Positions 49,124-58,306 of a stretch of DNA of 64,000 nt are shown in pieces. Positions within the stretch are counted from its first letter, which is position 1; each line of letters begins with the position of its first letter. Made by a program: the position numbers and the translations under genes. This DNA comes from Paracoccus kondratievae. Its GTDB lineage: Bacteria; Pseudomonadota; Alphaproteobacteria; Rhodobacterales; Rhodobacteraceae. Location of the stretch: assembly GCF_009301415.1 (NCBI RefSeq), contig NZ_CP045072.1, forward strand, positions 1,417,001 through 1,481,000. Direction: 5' to 3'. The notes beneath the pieces are model-generated. The model did no database searches. It saw only the letters and a program-made list of their open reading frames with translations, and was not told the origin of the DNA.

Positions 49124-49684
49124 TTAGCCCGCCTGCCAGACCCGCACCGCCTCAAGCGGCCAGACCAGCATCAGTACATTCAGGATCAGCCCGTCGCGGA
49201 TCAGCCAGGTAGTCAGCGCCTCGAACCCCAGAACCAGCAGGACCGAGGCCCAGACCGGCAAGCGCGAGGCCAGCATAAAGCCCAGCACCATCGCCAGAAT
49301 ATCCGCGACCGAGTTCAGCACGCTGTCGCCATAATAATCGAGCGAGATGGTCACCGAGCGATAGCGTTCGATGATCGCATCCGAGTTCTCGACCAGCTCC
49401 CATGCCGCTTCGACCAGCGTGGCGATGGCCAGTCTCCAGCCAAAGCTGATCCGGCGCGCAACCAGCCATAGTCCCGCATAGAACAGGATGCCGTGGATGA
49501 TATGAGAGGGCGTGTACCAATCCGCGATATGCTGCGAATTTTCAGAGGTCATGGTCTGGCCATACCACAGCTTGATATGGCCACATTTGCAGATCGGCTC
49601 GCGTCCGATCCACAGTAACCAGGCCGCAGCCAGAAGGATGATGAAAAAGGTGGCCCAGTAAGGGGCAAGGCGGCGTGTAAACAT
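49124..49684 (-). CDS. DUF2585 (UPF0314) membrane protein
   Basis: 186 residues, about five membrane helices. Conserved family blocks: REPICKCGHIKLWYG (about 28-42), ENSQHIADWYTPSHIIHGIL (about 48-67) and AWELVENSDAIIERYR (about 94-109). Two Cys and several His in the first extracytoplasmic part could bind metal. Function unknown. Confidence 0.88.
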   Translation of the reverse strand: MFTRRLAPYWATFFIILLAAAWLLWIGREPICKCGHIKLWYGQTMTSENSQHIADWYTPSHIIHGILFYAGLWLVARRISFGWRLAIATLVEAAWELVENSDAIIERYRSVTISLDYYGDSVLNSVADILAMVLGFMLASRLPVWASVLLVLGFEALTTWLIRDGLILNVLMLVWPLEAVRVWQAG

Positions 49685-49740
49685 AAAGGAAACTCAAATC
49701 ATTCTCGCGGCCCGCTGTCCATGGGGTGAATCGCGACGCC

Positions 49741-50196
49741 TCAGCCTGCGCGCAGCGCCGCCGCCATCACCCTGTCCAGCGCCTGCAAAAAGCGCGCCCG
49801 CTCGGGCTTGCCAAAACCTCCGCCCCGACCCTGATGAAAGGGATCGGCGGCGCGGATATCCTGCATCAGATCGCGCGTCGCCAGCCTGGGACCGATATTC
49901 GTCGCGGTCAGCACCTCGCCGTCGTGCTGCACCACCTGCGCCCCGGCCTTAATGCAGCGATCCGCCAAAGGCAGGTCAGAGGTCACCACCACATCGCCCC
50001 GCCCACAATGCGAGGCGATCCACCGGTCCGCTGCGTCCAGCCCTTCTGACACGATCACAAGCGAGACGAGCGGATTGGCCGGAGGCCGCAATCCGCCATT
50101 GCAGACCAGCACCATTGGCACGCGCAGCCGGGTTGCGACCCGTTCGGCCTCGGCCTTGACCGGGCAAGCGTCGGCATCAATGTAAAGCGTCGTCAA
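49741..50196 (-). CDS. YaiI/YqxD family (DUF188) protein
   Basis: 151 residues. The family opens [20 protein letters not shown], with [17 protein letters not shown] (about 68-84) and [18 protein letters not shown] at the C-terminus, a PIN-like fold with acidic active-site candidates. Function unknown, perhaps a nuclease. The start is TTG at 50196 with GGAGAG upstream; no in-frame ATG fits. Confidence 0.85.
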   Translation of the reverse strand: MTTLYIDADACPVKAEAERVATRLRVPMVLVCNGGLRPPANPLVSLVIVSEGLDAADRWIASHCGRGDVVVTSDLPLADRCIKAGAQVVQHDGEVLTATNIGPRLATRDLMQDIRAADPFHQGRGGGFGKPERARFLQALDRVMAAALRAG

Positions 50197-50291
50197 CGGG
50201 CTCTCCGTTCAGAGGAAATGAGGTCTCTGCCCTGCGCCTCAGGCGGCGCGATGGCGGTTTCGGGCGATTGCCGTGATGCAGCCGAGGTTTC

Positions 50292-51091
50292 TCACGCCTT
50301 CTTTGCCTGCAAAAGATAGGTCATGGGGATCGGCGCCTCTCACCCCTCATAAATGTCATATCCGGGTTCCCGTATCGAGTGTCCGAATTCCTTTAGTGAC
50401 GTAATAGCCAGTCCGGCCACGGCACAGGCGTCACGATTTCGCCAAGCGTATGTAAAAACCAGTAACCAGTGGCACCAGCGCCATAATCTATGCCGTCATA
50501 TGAGATCAGGCCGTCCTCTTTGATCGGGTCTTTATGGGAATAGCAGATAGCAGGCTCATGCGGCGTGGCGCTGTCTGGGTCGAACATTTGCATGGCAGGG
50601 CGGGTTTCATAAATTACCAGATGGCCACCCGGAGAAAGAAGCTTGGCGACGATCTGAAAAACCTATGAAGGTCGGACATCCAGTTCAGCACGCCAATTGC
50701 GATCAGAACCAGATCAAAGGTGCCGATGTCCTTTGGCAGACCATATATATATCAGCCTTGATCAGGCGAGGTTTCAGGCCAGCCTCCGCTGCAAGAAGCC
50801 TCGCCTGCCCAAGAAAAGCGCCTGACTGATCTATACCTGCCGACGGCTGAATGCCTGGTGACACCAGCGATAGCAGTTCACGGGCACTATTGCGTCCCGC
50901 CTGAACCGCCGGTTTCCATCAAGGCCAAGGGTCTGGATTGTCCCTGTCAGCACCTGATCCAACACGGAAAATCCTGGCTGGGCGGCTTGCTCTAAAAGTC
51001 GCTTCCATCCCTCTCCCTGCCCGTGCAACGAGGCGGACGCATCCCATGCAACCTTGTTTGCGGCTGTGAATGATGTGATCGGGTCCGTCAT
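50292..51091 (-). pseudogene. Decayed class I SAM-dependent methyltransferase
   Basis: Reading the minus strand and shifting frame where needed restores one protein of about 265 residues: MTDPITSFTAANKVAWDASA at the N-terminus, ARELLSLVSPGIQPSAGIDQ, DIGTFDLVLIAIGVLNWM, KLLSPGGHLVIYETRPAMQM and the end IPMTYLLQAKKA. Lesions: about 1 base lost at 50905-50913; 2 bases gained in an AT run at 50743-50752; 1 base lost at 50655-50662; 1 base lost at 50427-50431; a TGA stop at 50340-50342, likely from CGA. SAM motif I falls at the first lesion. The number of independent lesions argues against sequencing error. Confidence 0.88.
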
Positions 51092-51204
51092 GACGAATGC
51101 TTCTCGGCAATGACAGCGTTACGAACCCGCCCGAGGGTTAACGGAATATGGGCGCAGAGCAGCGGCTGAAACGCCTCAGGCTGTCCGGGCAGATATCTCC
51201 CGAC

Positions 51205-51230
51205 AAAAAAGCCCCGCACAGGCGGGGCTT
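51205..51230 (-). terminator. Rho-independent terminator of the cyclophilin pair
   Basis: On the minus strand AAGCCCCGC pairs with GCGGGGCTT around CTGT, followed by a run of six T. 19 bp beyond the stop of the exported cyclophilin. Confidence 0.92.
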
Positions 51231-51248
51231 TCGGGTCTGTTGGCGGTT

Positions 51249-51851
51249 TTATTCCGCGACCGTCACCTTGACCATGTAATCAGGATCGACCACCGCGCCA
51301 TTGGCGGCCGGATCGCCCTTTTTGACCGCGTTAAGCACATCCCAGCCGTCGATCAGCTGACCAACCACAGTATATTGCCCGTCAAGGAAGGTCGCCGGGG
51401 CCAGGTCGATAAAGAACTGGCTGTTGGCGCTGTCCGGGTCCTGCGAACGGGCCATGCCCACGGTGCCAGCCTGAAAGCTGACATCGTTGAACTCGGCTTT
51501 CAGGTCAGGCAGGTCCGAACCGCCCATGCCGGCGCGGGCGGTGTCGCCGCCGTGCTTGCCGAACTCGACATCGCCGGTCTGGGCCATAAAGCCGTCGATC
51601 ACGCGGTGAAAGACCACCCCGTCATAGGCACCCGATTTCGCCAGCGTCACCAGACGCTCGACATGTTTCGGGGCCTTGTCGTTATAAAGGTCCAGCACGA
51701 TGCGGCCCTTGGGATTACCCTTGGAATCGGCAACCTCGATCACAAGGTTCGGCCCCGGACCGTCGGTCACCCCCGGCAGCCCCTCGGCCATGGCGGTATG
51801 GGCGGCCATGCCAGCCATCAGCGATGCGGAAAGCAGAACCTTACGCAACAT
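51249..51851 (-). CDS. Exported cyclophilin-type peptidyl-prolyl isomerase
   Basis: 200 residues with signal peptide 1-22 (ending AMA). Cyclophilin core: VVFHRVIDGFMAQTGDVEFG, GTVGMARSQDPDSANSQFFI and the active-site Arg in FHRV. Acts on proline bonds in the periplasm. Its start overlaps the upstream cytoplasmic paralogue by 11 bp. Confidence 0.94.
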   Translation of the reverse strand: MLRKVLLSASLMAGMAAHTAMAEGLPGVTDGPGPNLVIEVADSKGNPKGRIVLDLYNDKAPKHVERLVTLAKSGAYDGVVFHRVIDGFMAQTGDVEFGKHGGDTARAGMGGSDLPDLKAEFNDVSFQAGTVGMARSQDPDSANSQFFIDLAPATFLDGQYTVVGQLIDGWDVLNAVKKGDPAANGAVVDPDYMVKVTVAE

Positions 51852-52350
51852 CGGCCGCCACCTTTACCGAGATCATCCGGTCGGGGTTCGCCGGCGGCTC
51901 GCCGCGAGCGATGCGGTCCACGTGCTCCATCCCCTCGATGACGCGGCCGTAAACGGTGTATTGGCCGTTCAGAAAGTGGTTGTCCTTGAAGTTGATGAAG
52001 AACTGGCTGTTGGCCGAGTTCGGGTTCATCGACCGCGCCGCGCCCAGCGTGCCACGGTCATGCGGCAGGCGCGAGAACTCGGCCGGCAGGTCCGGCAAGT
52101 CCGAACCGCCGGTCCCCGCGCGCGAGGGGTTCCAGCCGTTTTCCATATTGGCATGTTCGACATCACCGGTCTGGGCCATGAAGCCCTCGATCACGCGGTG
52201 AAAGGCCACGTTGTCATATTTCCCGGCGCGGGCCAGCTCTTTCATGCGATCGACATGTTTCGGCGCAACATCGGGCAGCAGCTCGATCACCACCGGGCCG
52301 TCCTTCAGCTCGATGATGACCGTGTTCTCGGGATCCTTGATCTCGGCCAT
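51841..52350 (-). CDS. Cytoplasmic cyclophilin-type peptidyl-prolyl isomerase
   Basis: 169 residues, no signal peptide. VAFHRVIEGFMAQTGDVEH, LGAARSMNPNSANSQFFINF and FLNGQYTVYGRVIEGMEHVD mark the cyclophilin fold. A close paralogue of the exported enzyme just downstream; the pair probably arose by duplication with gain or loss of a signal peptide. Diverges from pgk. Confidence 0.94.
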   Translation of the reverse strand: MAEIKDPENTVIIELKDGPVVIELLPDVAPKHVDRMKELARAGKYDNVAFHRVIEGFMAQTGDVEHANMENGWNPSRAGTGGSDLPDLPAEFSRLPHDRGTLGAARSMNPNSANSQFFINFKDNHFLNGQYTVYGRVIEGMEHVDRIARGEPPANPDRMISVKVAADVA

Positions 52351-52516
52351 GGGGGTCTCCTTCTGATGGCTTGGGCAAAGGCATAAGCGTTTCGCCCCGC
52401 CCAGACAACGCCACCATTTGCCGAGGCGATCCCCCGCCGGCGCTGGTTGACGAAAATGTCATGATGCAGGAAAACAGCGCCGGGGCGGCGGAGCCCAGCA
52501 TGAAAGGGACGAGAGC

Positions 52517-53713
52517 ATGGCGGATTTCAACACGATCGACGACCTGGATCTTGACGGCAAGGTGGTGCTTGTCCGCGTGGACGTGAACGTCCCGGTCGAA
52601 AATGGTCAGGTCACCGACGCTACCCGGATCGAAAAGATCGTGCCGACCGTCAAGGATATTCAGGCCAGGGGCGGTATCCCGGTGCTGCTGGCCCATTTCG
52701 ACCGCCCCAAAGGCAAACGCGTCGACAGCATGAGCCTGAAAGTCGTCGTTCCGACGCTGGAAAAGGCGCTTGGCCAGCCGGTGAAATTCTCGGAAGAGGC
52801 AATCGGCGGCCCGGCGAAACGTGCCGTCGCCGATCTGGCCAGGGGCGATGTGCTGCTGCTGGAAAACACCCGCTTCTATCCGGGCGAGGAAAGCAACGAC
52901 CCGACCTTTGCCGCCTCTCTGGCCGCGCTGGGGCAGGCCTATGTTAACGACGCCTTCTCGGCCGCGCATCGCGCCCATGCCTCGACCGAAGGGATCGCGC
53001 GGCTGCTGCCCGCCGCCGCCGGCAGGCTGATGGAGGCCGAGCTGAAGGCGCTGGACGCCGCGCTTGGCAATCCGCAGCGCCCGGTCGTCGCGGTGGTCGG
53101 GGGCGCCAAGGTCTCGACCAAGCTCGACCTGCTCGGCAACCTCATCGAAAAGGTCGATCACCTCGTCATCGGCGGCGGTATGGCAAACACCTTCCTCGTC
53201 GCTCAGGGGATCGAGGTCGGCAAATCTCTGGCCGAACGCGACATGGCCGATACAGCGCGTGAGATTCTGGGCAAGGCGGAACAAGCCGGATGCACAATTC
53301 ACCTGCCGGTGGACGTGGTTGTCGCGCGCGAGTTCAAGGCAGGTGCCGAGAATGAGACTGTGGCGGCGGATGCCTGCCCGGCCGATGCCATGATCCTGGA
53401 CGCTGGTCCGGCAACGGTGGCCAGGATCACCGAAGTCTTTGACACCAGCCGCACGCTGATCTGGAACGGCCCGCTTGGCGCCTTTGAGATTCAGCCCTTT
53501 GACGCAGCGACCAATGCCGCTGCGCAAGAGGCCGCCCGCCTGACGCAGGAAGGCAAGCTGATCTCGGTCGCCGGTGGCGGCGATACGGTGGCAGCCCTGA
53601 ACAAGGCAGGCGTGGCAAGCAGCTTTACCTTTATCTCGACCGCCGGGGGCGCGTTCCTTGAGTGGATGGAGGGCAAGGAACTGCCCGGCGTCGCTGCCTT
53701 GCAGAAGCGCTGA
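52517..53713 (+). CDS. pgk: Phosphoglycerate kinase
   Basis: 398 residues; interconverts 1,3-bisphosphoglycerate and 3-phosphoglycerate. [18 protein letters not shown] (residues 17-34), the substrate-binding HFDRPKGKR, the hinge [14 protein letters not shown] (about 192) and nucleotide loop [15 protein letters not shown] (about 353) are all present. Followed by a strong terminator, so it is expressed separately from the aldolase gene. Confidence 0.97.
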   Translation: MADFNTIDDLDLDGKVVLVRVDVNVPVENGQVTDATRIEKIVPTVKDIQARGGIPVLLAHFDRPKGKRVDSMSLKVVVPTLEKALGQPVKFSEEAIGGPAKRAVADLARGDVLLLENTRFYPGEESNDPTFAASLAALGQAYVNDAFSAAHRAHASTEGIARLLPAAAGRLMEAELKALDAALGNPQRPVVAVVGGAKVSTKLDLLGNLIEKVDHLVIGGGMANTFLVAQGIEVGKSLAERDMADTAREILGKAEQAGCTIHLPVDVVVAREFKAGAENETVAADACPADAMILDAGPATVARITEVFDTSRTLIWNGPLGAFEIQPFDAATNAAAQEAARLTQEGKLISVAGGGDTVAALNKAGVASSFTFISTAGGAFLEWMEGKELPGVAALQKR

Positions 53714-53731
53714 AACCGCAAGGATGGGATC

Positions 53732-53755
53732 AGGGGCCGCAATGGCCCCTTTTTT
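53732..53755 (+). terminator. Terminator after pgk
   Basis: AGGGGCC pairs with GGCCCCT around a 5-base loop and runs into six T, 18 bp after the stop. Confidence 0.92.
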
Positions 53756-53924
53756 CCTATCTGTCAGCCCCGCATCCCGGCACGCCCCCTTGCGAATCTC
53801 CTGGATGGTCACAGGCAGGGGAAAACCCGGCGCGGCAGAAATCGTGGCCAAACCCCGACAAAAATGGCACGCACTGTGCCTTCTTTCCCGACAGGCAGGC
53901 GGGGTCCGGCCTGACAGATGCGCC

Positions 53925-53936
53925 GTTAGCGCAATC
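53925..53936. promoter_or_regulatory. GTTAGCGC element upstream of the aldolase gene
   Basis: GTTAGCGCAATC, an imperfect 12-bp palindrome 60 bp upstream of the ATG. It shares GTTAGCGC with the site ahead of fumC (44054). Confidence 0.3.
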
Positions 53937-53996
53937 TGAATTGCCCTTGCCAACCGGTCTGCTAATCACCGCCTCAAGTCAGAAATGGAGTTCCCG

Positions 53997-54926
53997 ATGC
54001 AGATGACCGATACCGTCCGCAAGATCCTCGCCAATTATGAAGGCGAAGCACCGGGCGTGAAGGCCCAACTGGCCCGCATGCTGATGACCGGCAAACTGGC
54101 CGGCACCGGCAAGATGATCATCCTGCCCGTGGACCAGGGGTTCGAACATGGGCCGGCGCGCAGCTTTGCCCCGAACCCTGCCGGCTACGACCCCCATTAT
54201 CACTATCAGCTCGCCATCGACGCCGGGCTGAACGCCTATGCCGCGCCGCTGGGCATGATCGAGGCAGGTGCCGACACCTTTGCCGGCCAGATCCCGACCA
54301 TCCTCAAGGTGAACTCGGCCAACTCGCTGATGTCGGACACCGCCGGCAAGAACCAGGCGATCACCGCTTCGGTCGATGATGCGCTGCGGCTGGGCTGCGC
54401 GGCCATCGGCTTTACCATCTACCCGGGCAGCGACATGGCGCTGGACATGATCGAAGAGATCGTCGAGATGCGCCGCGAAGCCGCCGCCAAGGGTGTTGCG
54501 ACCGTGATCTGGTCCTATCCGCGCGGCGAAGCGATCTCGAAAGACGGCGAAACTGCGATCGACATCGCGGCCTATGCAGCCCAGATCGCGGCCCTGATCG
54601 GTGCGCATATCATCAAGATCAAACTCTCGACCGATCACCTTGAGCTGCCCGAGGCCAAAAAAGTCTATGAATCCAAGGGTATCGACATTTCGACCCAGGC
54701 CAAACGGGTCGAACACTGCATGCAGGCCGCCTTTAACGGCCGCCGTCTGGTGGTGTTCTCGGGCGGTGCTGCCAAGGGCGCGGATGCGGTTTACGACGAC
54801 GCTCGCGCCATCCGTGACGGCGGCGGCAACGGCTCGATCATCGGCCGCAACAGCTTCCAGCGTTCGCGCGAAGATGCGCTGCAAATGCTGCAAAAGCTGG
54901 TCGATATCTATCTGGGCAAAGCCTGA
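53997..54926 (+). CDS. fbaB: Fructose-bisphosphate aldolase, class I (archaeal/DhnA type)
   Basis: 309 residues. A metal-independent aldolase of the DhnA/FbaB family: PVDQGFEHGPARSFAPNP near 42, GFTIYPGSDMALDMIEEI and VIWSYPRGE near 170, the probable Schiff-base Lys in AHIIKIKLSTDH near 205, and VVFSGGAAKGADAVYDDA. Cleaves fructose-1,6-bisphosphate or runs in gluconeogenesis. The ATG at 53997 has AATGGAG 6 bases upstream; an earlier in-frame ATG at 53985 overlaps that site. Confidence 0.94.
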   Translation: MQMTDTVRKILANYEGEAPGVKAQLARMLMTGKLAGTGKMIILPVDQGFEHGPARSFAPNPAGYDPHYHYQLAIDAGLNAYAAPLGMIEAGADTFAGQIPTILKVNSANSLMSDTAGKNQAITASVDDALRLGCAAIGFTIYPGSDMALDMIEEIVEMRREAAAKGVATVIWSYPRGEAISKDGETAIDIAAYAAQIAALIGAHIIKIKLSTDHLELPEAKKVYESKGIDISTQAKRVEHCMQAAFNGRRLVVFSGGAAKGADAVYDDARAIRDGGGNGSIIGRNSFQRSREDALQMLQKLVDIYLGKA

Positions 54927-54950
54927 TCTCAGGCCCCCGGCGAGGAAGAT

Positions 54951-54979
54951 ATCCCCGCGGAATATCTGGTCGAAACAAG
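54951..54979. repeat. Partial copy of the intergenic repeat tail
   Basis: ATCCCCGCGGAATATCTGGT followed by CGAAACAAG aligns with the tail of the 24430-24510 element. It lies between fbaB and its terminator. The large double-hairpin part is absent. Confidence 0.5.
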
Positions 54980-54980
54980 C

Positions 54981-55010
54981 GGCGTCCCTTGCGGGGCGCC
55001 CTTTTCCTTT
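54981..55010 (+). terminator. Terminator after the aldolase gene
   Basis: GGCGTCCC pairs with GGGGCGCC (one G-T wobble, 4-base loop), followed by CTTTTCCTTT. Confidence 0.75.
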
Positions 55011-55058
55011 GGGCCAAGATTGCCTAGTCTCTGGCCCGACAGACAGAAGGATGGGTGC

Positions 55059-56141
55059 ATGTCGTTTTTCTCAAAGCTGCGCGACCGGTTGACGCGATCC
55101 TCGTCGAAGATCGGCGCGGGGCTGGAGGATATCGTCTCGGACGGAGCTGCACAGACCCAGCCACCGGCTTCCGAACCGGCCCCCGCCCCGGCAACCCCAG
55201 CCGCGCCCCCTGCCCCGGCACCGGACACCGCCCCGGCGGCTGAAGCCGAGATCCGGCCCGGCGTTCTGGGTCGTCTGTTTGGCCGCACCACAGCCCCCGC
55301 CGAACCCCGGCGCGAGCTTGACGATGCGATGCTGGAAGAGCTGGAAGAGATGTTGATCCAGGCCGATATGGGCGTCGAGACCGCGCTGCGCGTCACCGCC
55401 AATATCGCTGAAGGCCGCATGGGCCGTCGCGTCTCGGCGACCGAGCTGAAAGAGCTGCTGGCCAATGAGATCACCCGCATCATGACGCCGGTGGCCAAGC
55501 CCCTGCCCGTCTATCCCAAACGGCCGCAGGTGGTTCTGGTGGTGGGCGTTAACGGCTCGGGCAAGACGACGACGATCGGCAAGCTTGCCAGCCAGTTCAA
55601 AGCGGCGGGCAAGAATGTCGTGATCGCCGCAGGCGATACATTCCGCGCCGCTGCCGTCGAGCAATTACAGGTCTGGGGCCAGCGCGCCGGCGTGCCGGTG
55701 CTGACCGCGCCCGAAGGGTCCGACCCTGCAAGCCTTGCCTTTGACGCCATGACCAAGGCCGAGGCCGAGGGCGCGGATCTGTTGATGATCGACACGGCCG
55801 GACGGCTGCAAAACCGTCAGGACCTGATGGAAGAGCTGGCAAAGATCGTCCGCGTCATCCGCAAAAAGGACCCGTCAGCCCCGCATAACACCCTGCTGGT
55901 GTTGGACGCGACCACGGGCCAGAACGCGCTGAGCCAGGTCGAGATCTTTCAAAAGCTGGCCGATGTGTCGGGTCTGGTGATGACCAAGCTGGACGGCACG
56001 GCGCGCGGCGGCGTGCTGGTGGCGCTGGCCGACCGCTTTGGCCTGCCGATCCATGCCATCGGCGTCGGCGAACAGATCGACGATCTGGACGCCTTTGACG
56101 CCAGCGATTTTGCCCGCGCCCTGGTCGGACTGGACAGCTAA
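55059..56141 (+). CDS. ftsY: Signal recognition particle receptor FtsY
   Basis: 360 residues. A membrane-binding basic N-terminus (FSKLRDRLTRSSSKIG) and a Pro/Ala-rich acidic segment (about 30-75) precede the N domain (about 85-150) and G domain. GTPase motifs: GVNGSGKTTTIGKL (G1, about 167), DTFRAAAVEQL (G2), DTAGRLQNRQDLMEEL (G3) and TKLDGTARGG (G4). Receives SRP-bound ribosomes at the membrane. Start at 55059; the frame is open slightly further but without a suitable RBS. Confidence 0.97.
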   Translation: MSFFSKLRDRLTRSSSKIGAGLEDIVSDGAAQTQPPASEPAPAPATPAAPPAPAPDTAPAAEAEIRPGVLGRLFGRTTAPAEPRRELDDAMLEELEEMLIQADMGVETALRVTANIAEGRMGRRVSATELKELLANEITRIMTPVAKPLPVYPKRPQVVLVVGVNGSGKTTTIGKLASQFKAAGKNVVIAAGDTFRAAAVEQLQVWGQRAGVPVLTAPEGSDPASLAFDAMTKAEAEGADLLMIDTAGRLQNRQDLMEELAKIVRVIRKKDPSAPHNTLLVLDATTGQNALSQVEIFQKLADVSGLVMTKLDGTARGGVLVALADRFGLPIHAIGVGEQIDDLDAFDASDFARALVGLDS

Positions 56142-56144
56142 AGC

Positions 56145-56513
56145 TTACGGCTTGACCAGATGCGCGTCGGTCCGGGTATCCTCGGCCGGGGCGACATTGC
56201 CGACCGGATCAGCCTCGGGCATCGTCACCTCTTGCGGCGGGGTAAAGGCCGCGGTCAGCTCGGCGGTCTTTTCCTGTTTATCATAGATGCAGACATAGCG
56301 GTCAGCCGCCCCATCCTCAAAGGCGGTAATCAGCAAAGCCGCGCCATAGCTTTCCGAGCCAAAGGGGTTGACCTCAATCATGGTCTCGCCCTCTTGGGGG
56401 GCAAGCGCCGAACAGGCGGTCTCGACATCCTTGCGGAACTGTTCCCACTCGGCCTCGGAAGAGGCAAGCGCGGGGCCGACGGACAAGAGCAGCATCAGGA
56501 TGGCGTGGCGCAT
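56145..56513 (-). CDS. Small exported protein, unknown
   Basis: 122 residues with signal peptide 1-18 (ending ALA). Acidic mature part with two Cys (AC in ETACSALAP and CIYDKQEKT), which may pair. DRYVCIYDKQEKTAELTAAF and a Pro-rich tail; not recognised. Only 3 bp separate its stop from the convergent ftsY stop. Confidence 0.75.
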   Translation of the reverse strand: MRHAILMLLLSVGPALASSEAEWEQFRKDVETACSALAPQEGETMIEVNPFGSESYGAALLITAFEDGAADRYVCIYDKQEKTAELTAAFTPPQEVTMPEADPVGNVAPAEDTRTDAHLVKP

Positions 56514-56567
56514 CGGCTTTCTCCCTTTTCGTGCGACAAACCTAACGCGCCAGAACGCCTTGGGTTT

Positions 56568-57242
56568 CTAAATCCCCAGCAGGGCCGCGAAATCCCTTAC
56601 CTCACCCTCATCCCCGGCAGCAACGGAACGCAGCAGCGTCGCCTGCGACTGCAAGACAGGTTCGCCAATGACCTTGAGGTGGTTGGCACGCAGCGTCTCG
56701 CCCGAGGATGTGATATCGGCAATCGCCTCGGCCGTCAGGTTCGCAACCGTCCCTTCAGTCGCGCCCTGACTGTCAACCAGCTGATAATCTGCGACTTCTT
56801 CGGCTGACAACCAGGCACGCACCAGCCTGTGATATTTGGTGGCGATACGCAGGCGAAAGCCGTGTTCCGCCCGGAAATCGCGGGCAATGGCAGCGAAATC
56901 GTCCAACGTTTCGCAATCGCTCCAGCAGGCGGGAACGGCAAGGATCAGGTCGGCATGGCCAAAGCCCATCGGGGCCAGTTCTTCGACATGGCTGCGCCAA
57001 CCGGCCAGCTTTTCCCGAATCAGATCAATGCCGGTCACACCCAGATGGATGCGGCCCGCCTGCAATTCACGCGGGATCTCACCCGCCGACAGCAACACCA
57101 GCGCCACATTCGCAGCGCCCTCAACCCGGCCCGCATATTCACGCTCCGAGCCCGCGCGCGACAGGCGCACGCCACGGGCGGCGAACCAGTCAAAGGTCTG
57201 CTCCATCAGCCGCCCCTTGGACGGCACGCCCAGCCGGATCAT
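56568..57242 (-). CDS. hisG: ATP phosphoribosyltransferase catalytic subunit, short form
   Basis: 224 residues; first step of histidine synthesis. [20 protein letters not shown] opens the protein and DSQGATEGTVANLTAEAIAD (about 160-180) carries the PRPP-binding loop. It lacks the C-terminal histidine-binding domain of long HisG, so by family knowledge it needs HisZ, encoded directly upstream with a 4-bp overlap. Confidence 0.96.
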   Translation of the reverse strand: MIRLGVPSKGRLMEQTFDWFAARGVRLSRAGSEREYAGRVEGAANVALVLLSAGEIPRELQAGRIHLGVTGIDLIREKLAGWRSHVEELAPMGFGHADLILAVPACWSDCETLDDFAAIARDFRAEHGFRLRIATKYHRLVRAWLSAEEVADYQLVDSQGATEGTVANLTAEAIADITSSGETLRANHLKVIGEPVLQSQATLLRSVAAGDEGEVRDFAALLGI

Positions 57243-58306
57243 GACAAGCCTCCCAGTTCATGGACAAGGCCCGGGCGGATGATGCCCCCGACAGCAGGAA
57301 TCGAGCGACCCCGCGCCTGCCCCAGCACCGCCGCCAGCGCGTCATAACGCCCGCCCGAGGCGACCGGAGGCCAGTCCTCGCGTCCCAAAGCGGCAAAGCT
57401 GAAGGTCATGCCGTCGTAATATTCCATCGTATGCCGACCATGGCTTGCATCGAACCGGATCGCGCCAACGTCGATGCCTCGGGCCGACAGCGCAGTCAGG
57501 TTACGCTCAAGCCGGTCCACGGCCTCGGCGATATCGGGGATTTCGGCACTGAGGATGCGCAGTTGGCGCAGCGCCTCGGGCGCAGGTGCAGAGATAGCGA
57601 AAAGCCGTTCAAGCCGCGTAACCCATTGCGCGGACAAAGGCGCCTCGGCAACATCGCTGCGCAACCGGTCAATGCGGGCCTGCATCTCATCGGCCGAACG
57701 CAAGCCCGTCCAGGGCGCGGGGTTGTCGGGAAACTCGCGCGATTCGGCCGGCGCGGCAAAACGCGCAAGCAGCCGGGCAAAACGCCGTGGCCGCCAGATA
57801 TGATGCAGCAGCGCCGCGCGCCGCGCGCCCGACAGCGGCAGGGCGCGCACCGCATCCATCAGCAGGTCCATATCGCCCATGGTCGCCTGCAAACGCAGTG
57901 GCGCAAGGATGTCGTGAAAAAGCGCAAAGACCTCGGCATCAGCATCCGGGTCGCGTGCGAAAAGCTCAAACCCCGCCTGCAGATATTCATTGTCGCGCGG
58001 ATGTTCGGGCCGGGTTTCGCCGTGGTCCTGTTTGCGGAAAACCTCGCCCAGATAGCAATAGCGGGCCGGCTCGGCACCGTTTGCCATATGCATCTGCACC
58101 ACCGGCACGGTGAAATCGGGGCGCAACATCATCTCACCCCGGATCGGGTCCTGGGTGACATAGGCGCGGGCGCGAATGTCCTCGCCATAAAGGTCAAGAA
58201 GCGTCTCGGCCTCAAGCAGGATGTCGGGCGCGACCTCCTGCGCCCCCGCAGCGCGAAAGGCGGCAAGGATCTGCTGGCCGATGGCCTGTTTCTCGCGCTT
58301 GCTCAT
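57239..58306 (-). CDS. hisZ: ATP phosphoribosyltransferase regulatory subunit HisZ
   Basis: 355 residues, a HisRS-like paralogue without synthetase function. It keeps class II motif-2-like [20 protein letters not shown] and a [21 protein letters not shown] segment but has no anticodon-binding domain. Forms a hetero-octamer with short HisG and confers histidine feedback. The ATG at 58306 overlaps the hisS stop by 4 bp, and its stop overlaps the hisG start by 4 bp. Confidence 0.94.
   Translation of the reverse strand: MSKREKQAIGQQILAAFRAAGAQEVAPDILLEAETLLDLYGEDIRARAYVTQDPIRGEMMLRPDFTVPVVQMHMANGAEPARYCYLGEVFRKQDHGETRPEHPRDNEYLQAGFELFARDPDADAEVFALFHDILAPLRLQATMGDMDLLMDAVRALPLSGARRAALLHHIWRPRRFARLLARFAAPAESREFPDNPAPWTGLRSADEMQARIDRLRSDVAEAPLSAQWVTRLERLFAISAPAPEALRQLRILSAEIPDIAEAVDRLERNLTALSARGIDVGAIRFDASHGRHTMEYYDGMTFSFAALGREDWPPVASGGRYDALAAVLGQARGRSIPAVGGIIRPGLVHELGGLS

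Noticed and set aside
52214..53953. Long minus-strand frame opposite pgk
   Set aside because: Shadow of pgk; low-complexity Arg/Gly/His translation and overlap with the real cyclophilin start.
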